DNA of 64,000 nucleotides from an uncultured Oscillibacter sp. (GCA_910584995.1 CAJUDW010000002.1:97209-161208), one strand, 5' to 3'; positions 49,922 to 58,438 are shown, numbered from the stretch's first letter. Numbers and translations: made by a program. Notes: generated by a model not told the origin, from the letters alone.

Positions 49922-50680
49922 TTATACGGGGCCCTCCAGGGCCTCCAGGCCTTTCAGCCAGTAATCCTCCCACTGCTGCCGGAGCCCTACGGCTATCCCC
50001 CGGGGCATGGGGATCCGGATACTGTCCGGGAGGGCACCCTGCAGGCGAAGCGTTGATTTATTCACCTCTGTGACATAGCGGAGATTTACTGCAAAGCTGG
50101 CTCCGCAGAGGACGAATTCCGGGTGCCGGAGCAGGGCGTCCAGTTCACTGCGGAAGGAGCGGCGCAGAGTGACGCTGTCGATTGTTTCCCTGTTGGACAA
50201 ATGGTAACGGGCGGTGTGATTCACCAGTTCTACATACATAATTTCATCCAGCCAGATCAGGCGCGTGCTGTTCCGGGTTTTCACCGTGACGCAGGCGGCT
50301 TTTTTTTGTTCTGCTTCCTCCAGGGCTTGATCCAGCACCTCGAAAAGCCGCGTGCTCTTGACAGGTTTAAGCAGATAGTGGAAGGCCCGGGCGTCATAGG
50401 AGTCCACAGCGAAGTCCGGAGAGACGGTGAGGTAAATAATTGTGCCCCGGCATCCCAGTTCCCGCAGGCGGATGCCCAGTTCAATGCCGGACATTTCCGG
50501 CATGATCACATCCAGAATGTATAGATCGAAATCGCTTCCCCCTTCCGAAAGCAGAAGCTGCTGACCGGAGGAGAAAACGGATATGCTCAGCCCTGGACAG
50601 CTTCCGGAATACTCCCGGAGCATGGCGCCCAGGGCGGCGCGTTCTTCTTCCCTGTCGTCACACACGGCAATTTTGGACAT
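49922..50680 (-). CDS. LytTR family response regulator (AgrA-like)
   Basis: The 252-residue protein has a receiver domain with the phosphorylated Asp in LYILDVIMPEMSG, the acidic pocket AVCDDREEE and Lys in LLKPVKSTRL, followed by a LytTR DNA-binding domain (TRLIWLDEIMYVELVNHTAR, VTLRRSFRSELDALLRHPEF, IPMPRG). No sensor kinase is encoded nearby, so its partner lies elsewhere. LytTR proteins bind direct repeats; two identical 14-bp repeats at 21-bp spacing lie just upstream of this gene. AAAGGAGG precedes the ATG. Confidence 0.93.
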   Translation of the reverse strand: MSKIAVCDDREEERAALGAMLREYSGSCPGLSISVFSSGQQLLLSEGGSDFDLYILDVIMPEMSGIELGIRLRELGCRGTIIYLTVSPDFAVDSYDARAFHYLLKPVKSTRLFEVLDQALEEAEQKKAACVTVKTRNSTRLIWLDEIMYVELVNHTARYHLSNRETIDSVTLRRSFRSELDALLRHPEFVLCGASFAVNLRYVTEVNKSTLRLQGALPDSIRIPMPRGIAVGLRQQWEDYWLKGLEALEGPV

Positions 50681-50698
50681 GGCATGGCCTCCTTTGCG

Positions 50699-50733
50699 AA
50701 TTTATTGCAAAAATATACAAATTTATTGCAAAA
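50699..50733 (-). promoter_or_regulatory. Direct repeats upstream of the LytTR regulator gene
   Basis: AATTTATTGCAAAA occurs at 50699-50712 and again at 50720-50733, a 21-bp period (two helical turns), the geometry bound by LytTR proteins. They lie 19-53 bp before the gene's start and suggest autoregulation. Confidence 0.6.
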
Positions 50734-50838
50734 CGAAAAATTATCCATAGAATTCGTTTGAAAAAATCTTGCAATAATGAACATAACATGGAGAGAGACG
50801 GCCTGTCAAGGAAAAAGGAAGGTTTCGGAGAAACAAAA

Positions 50839-50865
50839 AGCCGCCGCCCAAGCTGGGCGGCGGCT
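50839..50865 (-). terminator. Terminator of rplM-rpsI
   Basis: AGCCGCCGCCCA pairs with TGGGCGGCGGCT across 3 bases and is followed by TTTTTG on the minus strand. Confidence 0.85.
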
Positions 50866-50889
50866 CTGCCATATACGTCCTGTAGAATA

Positions 50890-51294
50890 TCAGCGCTTGC
50901 TGAACTGAGGCGCGCGGCGGGCGGCCTTGAGGCCGTATTTCTTGCGTTCCTTCATACGGGGATCGCGGGTCAGGAAACCGGCCTTCTTCAGGATGGGGCG
51001 GTTATCCTCGCTGGCCAGCAGCAGGGCCCGAGCAATGCCGTGGCGCAGGGCGCCGGCCTGGCCGGACACGCCGCCGCCGGAAACGGTGGCTACGATGTCC
51101 ATCTTACCGGTGTTGCCGGTGGCCTCCAGGGGCTGGCGGACGACCATCTTCAGGGTGTCCAGACCGAAGTACTCGTCAATGTCGCGGCCGTTGATGGTGA
51201 TGGCGCCGGTGCCGTTGGGGAACAGATGCACCCGGGCCACGGAGGACTTCCGGCGGCCGGTGCCGTACAGATAAGGCTTTTTAGACTGATACAT
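50890..51294 (-). CDS. rpsI: 30S ribosomal protein S9
   Basis: The 134-residue protein has the S9 motifs YGTGRRKSSVARV, DEYFGLDTLKMVVRQP, GGGVSGQAGALRHGIARAL and the basic tail KKYGLKAARRAPQFSKR, whose C-terminal Lys/Arg contacts P-site tRNA. It lies 13 bp after rplM in the normal L13-S9 operon. AGGAGG precedes the ATG. Confidence 0.97.
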   Translation of the reverse strand: MYQSKKPYLYGTGRRKSSVARVHLFPNGTGAITINGRDIDEYFGLDTLKMVVRQPLEATGNTGKMDIVATVSGGGVSGQAGALRHGIARALLLASEDNRPILKKAGFLTRDPRMKERKKYGLKAARRAPQFSKR

Positions 51295-51307
51295 TCTCTA
51301 TTCCTCC

Positions 51308-51739
51308 TTACTCGGCGTCCAGAGCGATGGGCTTTTGGGCCTGCTGCTCGTACTCGGCGCCGGCATAGATGTGCAGGCGCTTCAGGGAATCCTTGGTGAC
51401 GGTGTTCCGGGGCATCATGCCGCGGACGGCCACACGCATGGCCAGTTCCGGCTTATCCTGCATCAGGATGCGGTAGGGGGTTTCCTTGAGGCCGCCCACC
51501 CAGCCGGAGTGGGTGCGGTAGAACTTCTGGGAAGCTTTCTTGCCGGTGAGGACAGCCTTCCCGGCGTTGATGATGATCACGTTGTCGCCGCAGTCGGCGT
51601 GGGGGGTATAACTGGGCTTCAGCTTGCCGCGCAGCAGATCGGCGGCCCGGACGGCGGTCTTGCCCAGGGGCTTGCCTGCGGCGTCCAGGATATACCACTT
51701 GCGCTCAATGTTGGCCTTATTCGCCATAAAAGTGGACAT
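51308..51739 (-). CDS. rplM: 50S ribosomal protein L13
   Basis: The 143-residue protein carries L13 signatures WYILDAAGKPLGKTAVRAAD, CGDNVIIINAGKAVLTGKK and MPRNTVTKDSLKRLHIY. L13 is one of the first proteins to bind 23S rRNA. CGGAGGAA precedes the ATG. The 145-base leader upstream contains a perfect 13-bp hairpin, the likely site of L13 autoregulation. Confidence 0.97.
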   Translation of the reverse strand: MSTFMANKANIERKWYILDAAGKPLGKTAVRAADLLRGKLKPSYTPHADCGDNVIIINAGKAVLTGKKASQKFYRTHSGWVGGLKETPYRILMQDKPELAMRVAVRGMMPRNTVTKDSLKRLHIYAGAEYEQQAQKPIALDAE

Positions 51740-51886
51740 GGTCTTTCCTCCGTATCATAAAGTTGCGTTTGTTTTGGCCTTGTTTGAAAATTGCCGGAAT
51801 CTTCGGTAAAACTGGCGGCGCTCCGTCAATTTTCAAACAGGGCCGGGAACAAACAGGTGGCTCCGTTCACATTAGGAGCAGGAATA
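51740..51886 (-). ncRNA. Candidate L13 ribosomal protein leader
   Basis: The transcript leader of rplM folds into a perfect 13-bp stem (TGTTTGAAAATTG / CAATTTTCAAACA, 51781-51793 with 51827-51839) around a GC-rich inner part. L13 leaders are known in Firmicutes as L13-binding sites; membership here is inferred from position and form. Confidence 0.5.
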
Positions 51887-51915
51887 CTTATATCACAGGA
51901 AAAACCTCCTGTCAA
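51887..51915 (-). promoter_or_regulatory. Promoter of rplM-rpsI
   Basis: On the minus strand TTGACA (51910-51915) and TATAAG (51887-51892) have a 17-base spacer. Confidence 0.75.
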
Positions 51916-52019
51916 CAGCGATTTTATTTATCTATAGGAAATCTCTTAATTTCTCTTCTTTTCTCGCGTTATCTCCTGATTGCTCACTTCCTATTTTTGA
52001 AATCGGCCGTAGGGAAAAA

Positions 52020-52043
52020 CCTCCGGCGCCAGCGCGCCGGAGG
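52020..52043 (-). terminator. Terminator after the pseudouridine synthase gene
   Basis: CCTCCGGCGC pairs with GCGCCGGAGG across a 4-nt loop, followed by TTTTTCCC on the minus strand. Confidence 0.75.
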
Positions 52044-52057
52044 CCTCCCTTTTTGTC

Positions 52058-52975
52058 TTATCCCCGTTCCCGCAGCCGCTTCAGCTGCCGCTGGAATTCC
52101 TCCGGCAGCGCGCAGCGCAGTTCCACCGGTTCCCCGCTCCGGGGATGGCGGAACCGCAGTTCCGCCGCGTGGAGGCATTGGCCCTGAAGGCCGGGGACCG
52201 GCTTTTTGGCCCCATATACGGTGTCCCCCAGCACCGGGTGGCCGGTATAGGCCATGTGAACCCGGATTTGATGGGTGCGCCCTGTCTCCAGACGGCATTC
52301 CATGTCCGTATAGCCGGAAAACCGCTCCAGTACCCGCCAATGGGTAACGGCGGCGCGCCCGTTGGGCACCACGGCCATTTTCTTCCTATCTGACGGATGC
52401 CGCCCGATGGGGGCGTCTACGGTGCCGGTATCCTCCCGGGGACCGCCTGTCACAATGCAGCGGTACACCCTGGCCAGGGTGTGATCCTGCAGCTGCGCCG
52501 CCAGCCCCTGGTGGGCAAAATCGTTTTTCGCAACGGCTATCAGGCCGGAGGTATCCCGGTCAATCCGGTGGACGATGCCGGGCCGCAGGGCCCCGCCTAC
52601 GCCGGAGAGGGTGTCCCCGCAGTGGAACAGCAGGGCGTTTACCAATGTGCCGTCCGGGTGGCCGGGGGCCGGATGCACCACCAGCCCCTTGGGCTTGTTT
52701 ATCACAATTACATCCGCGTCCTCGTATACAATGTCCAGGGGAATATCCTGGGGGACAGCTTGGATGGGCTCCGGATCCGGCAGGGACACCTCCACTGTCT
52801 CCCCGCCCCGCAGGCGGTAATTTTTTGACAGGGGCTTTCCGGCGGAGGTGACCCGCCCCTCCTCCAGAAGCCGGGCGGCGGCGGAACGGGTCAGATCCGC
52901 CAGGGTTTCCGAAAGCCAGGCGTCCGCCCGTTTCCCGGCGCAGGCGGCATCCGCAGAGAGTGTTAACAGTTCCAT
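52058..52975 (-). CDS. RluD-type pseudouridine synthase
   Basis: The 305-residue protein has an N-terminal S4 RNA-binding domain (SAAARLLEEGRVTSAGKPLS) and the pseudouridine synthase catalytic motif IVHRIDRDTSGLI with the essential Asp, plus GRTHQIRVHMAYTGHPVLGD. RluD relatives modify uridines in 23S rRNA, RluC/RluA others; the exact site is not clear. It lies 3 bp after lspA, a conserved Firmicutes arrangement. Confidence 0.92.
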   Translation of the reverse strand: MELLTLSADAACAGKRADAWLSETLADLTRSAAARLLEEGRVTSAGKPLSKNYRLRGGETVEVSLPDPEPIQAVPQDIPLDIVYEDADVIVINKPKGLVVHPAPGHPDGTLVNALLFHCGDTLSGVGGALRPGIVHRIDRDTSGLIAVAKNDFAHQGLAAQLQDHTLARVYRCIVTGGPREDTGTVDAPIGRHPSDRKKMAVVPNGRAAVTHWRVLERFSGYTDMECRLETGRTHQIRVHMAYTGHPVLGDTVYGAKKPVPGLQGQCLHAAELRFRHPRSGEPVELRCALPEEFQRQLKRLRERG

Positions 52976-52978
52976 CCG

Positions 52979-53449
52979 TCAGGCCCTCTTGTCGTATTTT
53001 TCGTAAAACCACAGATAGTACACCGCCCCCAGGATGGCCCCGGAGACCACGCAGATATCCGCTACGTTGAACACCGGGTAGGAGGGCCAGAATTCAAAGT
53101 GGAACATGTCCACCACGTATCCCAGGCGGGCCCGATCCACAATGTTCCCCACGCCGCCGGAGAGGATCAGGCAGCAGGAGAGCACACCCAGGGGATGCCG
53201 GACCACCCGTTTGGCCAGCAGCAGGGTCACCGCCAAGACAATGGCGGAAGTCAGGGCCAGCAGCAGCCACCGCTGGCCGGAGAAGCTGGACCAGGCGGCC
53301 CCGTAGTTGTGGACGGTCCGCAGTTCAATAAACCCGGGCAGGAAGGGCAGCCCCTCCCCCAGGGGGATATGGGCGGAGACCCAGTCCTTCACCCATTGGT
53401 CCAGCGCCAGCAGGCCCAGTGCCAGCAGGGCCCCGGCAGTGTAAATCAT
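52979..53449 (-). CDS. lspA: Lipoprotein signal peptidase
   Basis: The 156-residue membrane aspartyl protease cleaves lipoprotein signal peptides. It has four hydrophobic segments and both catalytic Asp motifs: GGVGNIVDRARLGYVVDM and FNVADICV. Several lipoproteins in this window are its likely substrates. AAAGGAG precedes the ATG. It begins the lspA-pseudouridine synthase unit. Confidence 0.95.
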   Translation of the reverse strand: MIYTAGALLALGLLALDQWVKDWVSAHIPLGEGLPFLPGFIELRTVHNYGAAWSSFSGQRWLLLALTSAIVLAVTLLLAKRVVRHPLGVLSCCLILSGGVGNIVDRARLGYVVDMFHFEFWPSYPVFNVADICVVSGAILGAVYYLWFYEKYDKRA

Positions 53450-53473
53450 ATCAACGCTCCTTTGCTGAATGAA

Positions 53474-53503
53474 CGGAGGGCCGGAGTCTTCTCCGGCCCT
53501 CCG
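53474..53503 (-). terminator. Hairpin between ileS and lspA
   Basis: CGGAGGGCCGGAG pairs with CTCCGGCCCTCCG across TCTT, 13 bp past the ileS stop. T tract is weak. Confidence 0.6.
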
Positions 53504-53515
53504 CGAAAAAACCCG

Positions 53516-56275
53516 TTAGAACGAGGGCAGTTCCCGCACCACAGCGGCGCAGCGGAGGCAGAGGGTGGGATGCAGGGAGTCAGACCCCACAGCGGGGCTG
53601 TGCTTCCAGCAGCGCCCGCATTTGCCGCCCTGGGCGGGCATGACCTCCACGGCCAGTTCTTCGCCCTGTGCGGTTTCTACCTGGGAGACAATCAGCAGAT
53701 CGGCCAGTTCCCCAGCGTCCATCTTCGTCAGGAAGGCATCTCCGGCGGGCACGGTGAGGCGCACCTTGGCCTCCAGGCTCTTGCCGATCTTCTTTTCGGC
53801 CCGGGCTGCCTCCAGGGCGCCGTTGACGGCATCCCGGACGGCAATGATCCGATCCCAGCGGGCCATGGCCTGGGAATCCAGCGCATAGTCCAGGAAGGGC
53901 TTGTTCATGTCGTTGAAGAGGACGTTCCGCCCGTCGTCCCCGTCCTTGTGGGCCATGGCCTGCCAGATCTCGTCGCAGGTGAAGACCAGGATGGGGGCCA
54001 TCAGCTTGGTCATGGTGTCCAGGATCAGGTAAAGCGCGGTCTGGGCAGAGCGGCGGACGGCATCCTCGCCGCAGTACAGGCGGTCCTTGATAATGTCCAG
54101 ATAGAAGTTGGACATCTCCACCACGCAGAAATCATTTACCGCATGGGTGATCACCAGGAATTCGTAATTGTCATAGGCGGTGAAGCACTTTTCCATCAGG
54201 GCGTTCAGGCGGGTGATGGCCCAGCGATCCAGGGCCTGCATCTCCGCCGGGGCGGCTGGGTGGTTGGGGTCAAAGCCGTCCAGATTGCCCAGGCAGTACC
54301 GGGCGGTGTTGCGGAATTTCAGATAGTTCTGGCTCAGCTGCTTGAAGATATCGTGGGAGCAGCGGACGTCGGCGTGGTAGTCGGCGCTGGCGGCCCAGAG
54401 CCGCAGGAGATCCGCGCCGTATTGGTCAATGACCTCGGCGGGATCCATGCCGTTTCCGGCAGATTTGTGCATGGCCTTGCCCTCGCCGTCCACAGTCCAG
54501 CCGTGGGTAACGCACTCCTTGAAGGGCGCGCCCTTGCCAAAGGCCCCCACGGCGGTGAGCAGGGAACTCTGGAACCAGCCGCGATACTGATCCAGGCCCT
54601 CCAGGTACATGGTGGCAGGCCACCAGCCCTGATCCCGCTTCATGGAGGCGAAATGGGTGGAGCCGGAATCGAACCAGCCGTCCAGGGTGTCCTCTTCCTT
54701 CTCAAAGCCGGAGGATTTGCCGCAGTGAGGGCAGGCGAATCCGGCAGGGAGAATCTCCTCCGCGGCCAGTTCAAACCAGGCGTTGGAGCCCTTTTCGCCA
54801 AAGAGGCTGGAGATGGCGCCGATGGTTTCGTCGGTGACGATGGGCTTCCCGCAGTCCTTGCAGTAGAACACGGGGATAGGCAGGCCCCACTTCCGCTGGC
54901 GGGAGATGCACCAGTCGGCCCGCTCCCGGATCATGGATTTCATCCGGTCAATGCCCCACTCGGGCACCCAGCGCACGTCGTCCGCCGCGGCGCAGGCCTC
55001 CTCCTTGAAGGCGTCCACGGAGCAGAACCACTGGGGGGTGGCCCGGAAGATGATGGGGTGCTTGCAGCGCCAGCAGTGGGGATAGCTGTGGACGATATCC
55101 TCGGAGGCAAAGAGGGCCCCGCTCTCCTTCATATCCGCCAGAATCACAGGGTTGCTTTCGTCGGTGGACATACCGGCATATTTCCCGGCGTAGTCCGTGT
55201 GGCGGCCCTGGTCGTCCACGGGGACCACCATCTCCATGCCGTAGCGTTTGCAGGTCTGGTAGTCGTCCGCGCCGAAGCCGGGGGCGGTGTGGACACAGCC
55301 GGTACCGGAGTCCATGGTGACGTAATCCGCCAGCAGCAGGCGGGAGGTCTTGGGCAGGAAGGGATGATCCGCCAGCATGTTCTCAAAGAACGCGCCGGGA
55401 TGGGTTTCCACAACCTCGTACCCCGTGACGCCGCCCACGGCCATGACTTTCTCCACCAGGGCCTCCGCCAGGATCAGGATCTCGCCTGCGGGAGTCTTCA
55501 CCAGGGCGTAGCTTTCGTCCGGATGCAGGGCAATGGCCAGGTTGCCGGGAAGCGTCCAGATGGTGGTGGTCCAGATGACGAAGAAGAGTTTGGACTTATC
55601 ATAGGAGGAAAGCTTGCCCTGGTCGTCGTGCATGGGGAATTTCACGTACACGGTGGTAACGGGGTCGTCCTGGTATTCAATTTCCGCCTCTGCCAGGGCG
55701 GTTTCGTCGTGGGGGCACCAGTAGACAGGCTTCAGGCCCTTGTAGATATAGCCCCGTTTGTACATCTCCCCGAAGACCTTGACTTCCTCGGCCTCGAAGG
55801 AGGGGTTCATGGTGAGGTAGGGGTGTTCCCAGTCGCCGATGACGCCGATCCGCTTGAAGGCTTCCATCTGGACGTCCACGTAGTGGGCGGCGAACTCATG
55901 GCAGGCGGAACGGAACTCCGGGACGGACATGGCCTTCCGGTTCAGCTTGTTCTGCTTGATGATGTTGGACTCAATGGGCATACCGTGGTTGTCCCAGCCG
56001 GGGATATAGGGGGTATAGTAGCCCCGCATGGCGTAGGACCGGGTGATGATATCCTTGATGGCCTTGTTCATGGCGGTGCCCATGTGGATGGAGCCGTTGG
56101 AGAAGGGAGGGCCGTCGTGGAGGTTGAAGAGGGGCTTGCCCTCGTTCTTCTTCAGCAGTTCGTTGTAAATGTCCTGTTCCTGCCAGCGTTTCAGGAACTC
56201 CGGCTCCCGCTTGGGCAGGCCCGCCCGCATGGGGAAGTCGGTTTTCGGAAGATGGATGGTTTTGTTGTAGTCCAT
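53516..56275 (-). CDS. ileS: Isoleucine-tRNA ligase
   Basis: The 919-residue class I synthetase has the HIGH region (DGPPFSNGSIHMGTAMNKAI), the editing domain (TTIWTLPGNLAIALHP), and a C-terminal zinc site (GGKCGRCWKHSP, CLRCAAVV). The KMSKS loop reads KAMHKSAGN, a variant. It is the second gene after an isoleucine T-box, with a TIGR04076 gene in between. AGGAGGAA precedes the ATG. Confidence 0.96.
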   Translation of the reverse strand: MDYNKTIHLPKTDFPMRAGLPKREPEFLKRWQEQDIYNELLKKNEGKPLFNLHDGPPFSNGSIHMGTAMNKAIKDIITRSYAMRGYYTPYIPGWDNHGMPIESNIIKQNKLNRKAMSVPEFRSACHEFAAHYVDVQMEAFKRIGVIGDWEHPYLTMNPSFEAEEVKVFGEMYKRGYIYKGLKPVYWCPHDETALAEAEIEYQDDPVTTVYVKFPMHDDQGKLSSYDKSKLFFVIWTTTIWTLPGNLAIALHPDESYALVKTPAGEILILAEALVEKVMAVGGVTGYEVVETHPGAFFENMLADHPFLPKTSRLLLADYVTMDSGTGCVHTAPGFGADDYQTCKRYGMEMVVPVDDQGRHTDYAGKYAGMSTDESNPVILADMKESGALFASEDIVHSYPHCWRCKHPIIFRATPQWFCSVDAFKEEACAAADDVRWVPEWGIDRMKSMIRERADWCISRQRKWGLPIPVFYCKDCGKPIVTDETIGAISSLFGEKGSNAWFELAAEEILPAGFACPHCGKSSGFEKEEDTLDGWFDSGSTHFASMKRDQGWWPATMYLEGLDQYRGWFQSSLLTAVGAFGKGAPFKECVTHGWTVDGEGKAMHKSAGNGMDPAEVIDQYGADLLRLWAASADYHADVRCSHDIFKQLSQNYLKFRNTARYCLGNLDGFDPNHPAAPAEMQALDRWAITRLNALMEKCFTAYDNYEFLVITHAVNDFCVVEMSNFYLDIIKDRLYCGEDAVRRSAQTALYLILDTMTKLMAPILVFTCDEIWQAMAHKDGDDGRNVLFNDMNKPFLDYALDSQAMARWDRIIAVRDAVNGALEAARAEKKIGKSLEAKVRLTVPAGDAFLTKMDAGELADLLIVSQVETAQGEELAVEVMPAQGGKCGRCWKHSPAVGSDSLHPTLCLRCAAVVRELPSF

Positions 56276-56341
56276 TTCGTATAATTCCTCCTCTATATTG
56301 CTTTTTGTTGAATATAATCGGTTCCATGTCAGGCGGCGGCC

Positions 56342-56692
56342 CTATTGGGCCCTGTCTTCCACGTCGATGCGCTCAATTTTGAAAATCACCGGCCGGGTGC
56401 CGTCGTTGCAGCAGGCGATCATCATTTTCTCGTCATTGGTCCAGCCCTTCATGATGGATCCGACCTGTAAGGCGGCGTAGACGTACCGGCTCACGCAGTC
56501 CCAGGCCTCGGCGCAGAACCGGCCCTCCAGCATGTGCCAGAAGTCGTCCCGCTGCCCGTTCCGCTCCAGGAGGAAGGTGTCCCCCGGTTTGAAGCAGGGG
56601 CAGGGGCCGGACTTGGGATCCGCCAGATATTTTTCCTGAAGTTCCGGAAATACCCTGGTTTCCAAAACGGTAATTCTGCACTGATGTTCCAT
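56342..56692 (-). CDS. TIGR04076 family protein
   Basis: The 116-residue protein matches the TIGR04076 family: MEHQCRITVLETRVFPELQE at the start, CPCFKPGDTFLLER, and a C-terminal IACCNDGTRPVIFKIERID. Function unknown; the paired Cys (ACC) and the family's wide spread in Firmicutes are the only clues. It lies between the isoleucine T-box and ileS (66-bp gap), so it is expressed when tRNA-Ile is uncharged. GGGGG before the ATG at 56692 is a modest ribosome binding site; ATG 56695 is possible. Confidence 0.85.
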   Translation of the reverse strand: MEHQCRITVLETRVFPELQEKYLADPKSGPCPCFKPGDTFLLERNGQRDDFWHMLEGRFCAEAWDCVSRYVYAALQVGSIMKGWTNDEKMMIACCNDGTRPVIFKIERIDVEDRAQ

Positions 56693-56706
56693 CATTTCCC
56701 CCCAGC

Positions 56707-57022
56707 AAAAAAATAAACGCCTCTGTCTCACAAAGAGACAGAGGCTGATCCTCCGCGGTACCACTCTTTCTTGCCGCCCCCTTACGGGAAACGGCCCCTC
56801 GCCGCCCGCTGACACGGGCAGGCGGAATAACGCCCGCCACACGTCCATGCCTACTGTGGCCGTATACGCCGCAAAACAGGCTGTTTCACGGCGCGGCCGC
56901 CTTCGGCAGGAGGCTCCAAGGGGATATTCGCCGCCGACTCTGACCGCCTCGCACCAAACGGCGGTTCTCTTGACAGGATTCCGGCCGGTTACTCGTCCTT
57001 TTCAACGCCAAAATGTTTAATT
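56707..57022 (-). ncRNA. T-box leader, isoleucine-specific
   Basis: On the minus strand the T-box sequence AAGAGTGGTACCGCGG (56768-56753) precedes a terminator (GCCTCTGTCTC/GAGACAGAGGC with T run, 56707-56745). Upstream are stem I features (GACGAGTAACCGG) and a specifier region GAATATCCCC giving AUC (56925-56923) for isoleucine, in line with ileS downstream. Confidence 0.88.
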
Positions 57023-57028
57023 GTCAAT

Positions 57029-57056
57029 ATCATACCATGTTTTTTCCGTTTGTCAA
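57029..57056 (-). promoter_or_regulatory. Promoter of the isoleucine T-box operon
   Basis: TTGACA (57051-57056) and TATGAT (57029-57034) on the minus strand, 16 bases apart. Confidence 0.75.
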
Positions 57057-57130
57057 GACGTGAAAACGTTGGGAATTCTCCTTTCCGGCGGGGCGGGGCA
57101 TGTGAAACCTGCCCATGGCGGGCCTGCCCC

Positions 57131-57298
57131 CTACTGGTATCTGTACCGCTGGCGGGTGTACTGGTCGATGCAGGCCTGGAACAGTTCCAGGCTGTGGAAT
57201 TCTATCAGTTCGCTCTCCGGCTCCGGATGGAACGACACAACGCGGCGGCCGGTATCCACCCAGATCCGCCAGACCTGCCCCTCTTGTTTCCCGCTCAT
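57131..57298 (-). CDS. Small paralogous protein, copy 1
   Basis: The 55-residue protein (MSGKQEGQVWRIWVDTGRRV, ending CIDQYTRQRYRYQ) is a paralogue of the protein at 58123-58293: both share W-x-(I/V)-WVDT-R-(V/I)VSFH, (I/L)EF-x4-ELF-x2-C and end QYT-x-(R/K)-x-YRYQ. No family is known to me. AGGGAGAAGGG precedes the ATG. It is transcribed away from an XRE gene, which lies between the two copies. Confidence 0.75.
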   Translation of the reverse strand: MSGKQEGQVWRIWVDTGRRVVSFHPEPESELIEFHSLELFQACIDQYTRQRYRYQ

Positions 57299-57464
57299 GG
57301 CCCTTCTCCCTTTCGATAGATTCCTCCCCCATTTTATGCGATTATCGTATAAAAAGCAATATGCAATTTTTGCATATCCTAGAATAAACGGAAACGGGGC
57401 CGCAGGGGAAAGCCGGGGATGCCCCGGCGGCAAAGACGGCCCGGTGGAAGAAGGAGGGAACGCA

Positions 57465-57680
57465 ATGTACCGGCGGCTGCGGGATATGCGGGAGGATCGG
57501 GACCTGCCCCAGCGGGATCTGGCGAAGCTGCTCCATGTGTCCCAGGCCACCTATTCCCGCTACGAAAGCGGCGCGCTGGACATCCCCAGCGGGGCGCTGA
57601 TTGCCCTGGCGCAGTTTTACGGGACCAGCGTGGATTACCTGCTGGGCCTGACCGGCGACCCGATGCCCTACAGAAGGTAG
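57465..57680 (+). CDS. XRE family HTH regulator between two small paralogues
   Basis: The 71-residue single-domain regulator (MYRRLRDMREDRDLPQRDLA, HVSQATYSRYESGALDIPSG, YGTSVDYLLGLTGDP) is a complete Cro/C1 domain. AAGGAGGG precedes the ATG. It is divergent from copy 1 and convergent on copy 2 of a small protein family, and may control one or both. Confidence 0.9.
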   Translation: MYRRLRDMREDRDLPQRDLAKLLHVSQATYSRYESGALDIPSGALIALAQFYGTSVDYLLGLTGDPMPYRR

Positions 57681-58122
57681 AGGAAGAGATTAAGAAGCTG
57701 TACCCATCGGCGGGGATGCCGGATGGACAGGGCCTTTTGCCGTCCCGCAGGGCAAAAAATTGCAGGAGTACCGGATGTAGTTCAAGGCTTTTTCGTGTGG
57801 CAGGGCGGGAAAAGACCCGGCGTCCAGCGCCTGTGAATACAAAATTCTAAAGGGGGGCACGCCGCACGGCGCGCCCCCCAGCGGATCAGAACAGCCAATT
57901 TAGGGCAGGGGATTTTCAGTGGTGAGGGGGGCTAAAGGGGGCGGGGCCTGCCCAAAACGGGATAAAATGTCTGCAAATACCTGCGCAGCGGCGGGCTTCC
58001 AAGCCATACGGCAAGGGGAAAACCGGGATACGCTCAGACAGTCTGAGAGGAGCGCCGCACGGCGCCCCTCTGCGTTTACGGGCCGAGGCCCCATCCCCAA
58101 AGCGGTTCCGCTGCGTTGGGGA
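57681..58122. other. Spacer with two terminator-like hairpins
   Basis: About 440 bases without a clear gene. GGGGGGC/GCCCCCC around GCCGCACGGC (about 57852-57878) and AGAGG-GCGCC/GGCGC-CCTCT (about 58046-58072), both built on a GCCGCACGGC core, likely end the XRE gene and copy 2. CTCAGACAGTCTGAG (58033-58047) is a 15-base palindrome. Confidence 0.5.
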
Positions 58123-58293
58123 TTATTGATAGCGGTACTGTTTCCCGGTATACTGCTCCATACAGCTGATAAACAGTTCCCGGTTCCGGAATTCCAGCAT
58201 CTGACAGCCCTCCACCTCGTGGAAGGACACGATACGCTGCCGGGTGTCTACCCAGACCTGCCACAGATGCTCTGCCGTTCTGACCTGCTCCAT
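58123..58293 (-). CDS. Small paralogous protein, copy 2
   Basis: The 56-residue protein (MEQVRTAEHLWQVWVDTRQR, ending MEQYTGKQYRYQ) is clearly related to copy 1 at 57131-57298 in the VWVDT/IVSFH core, the LEF-ELF-C segment and the YRYQ end. AGGAGGGAA lies about 10 bases before the ATG. Two diverged copies kept in tandem argue that this is a real protein family. Confidence 0.75.
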   Translation of the reverse strand: MEQVRTAEHLWQVWVDTRQRIVSFHEVEGCQMLEFRNRELFISCMEQYTGKQYRYQ

Positions 58294-58438
58294 GGAAAGG
58301 CTTCCCTCCTCACACGCGATACTCCCGTTTCCGCCCGCTCTCCGGCAGGGGCCAAGGGCGGAATACGGATTTCTACTTAATAAGACGATTTTCCGGGGCC
58401 GTTTGTTTCAGGTTTTTCAAAATTTTTTTGAAAAAATT

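Noticed and set aside
53099..56284. 1061-codon plus-strand open frame
   Set aside because: It lies antisense to ileS and lspA, both with clear motifs. Composition is that of a complement frame.
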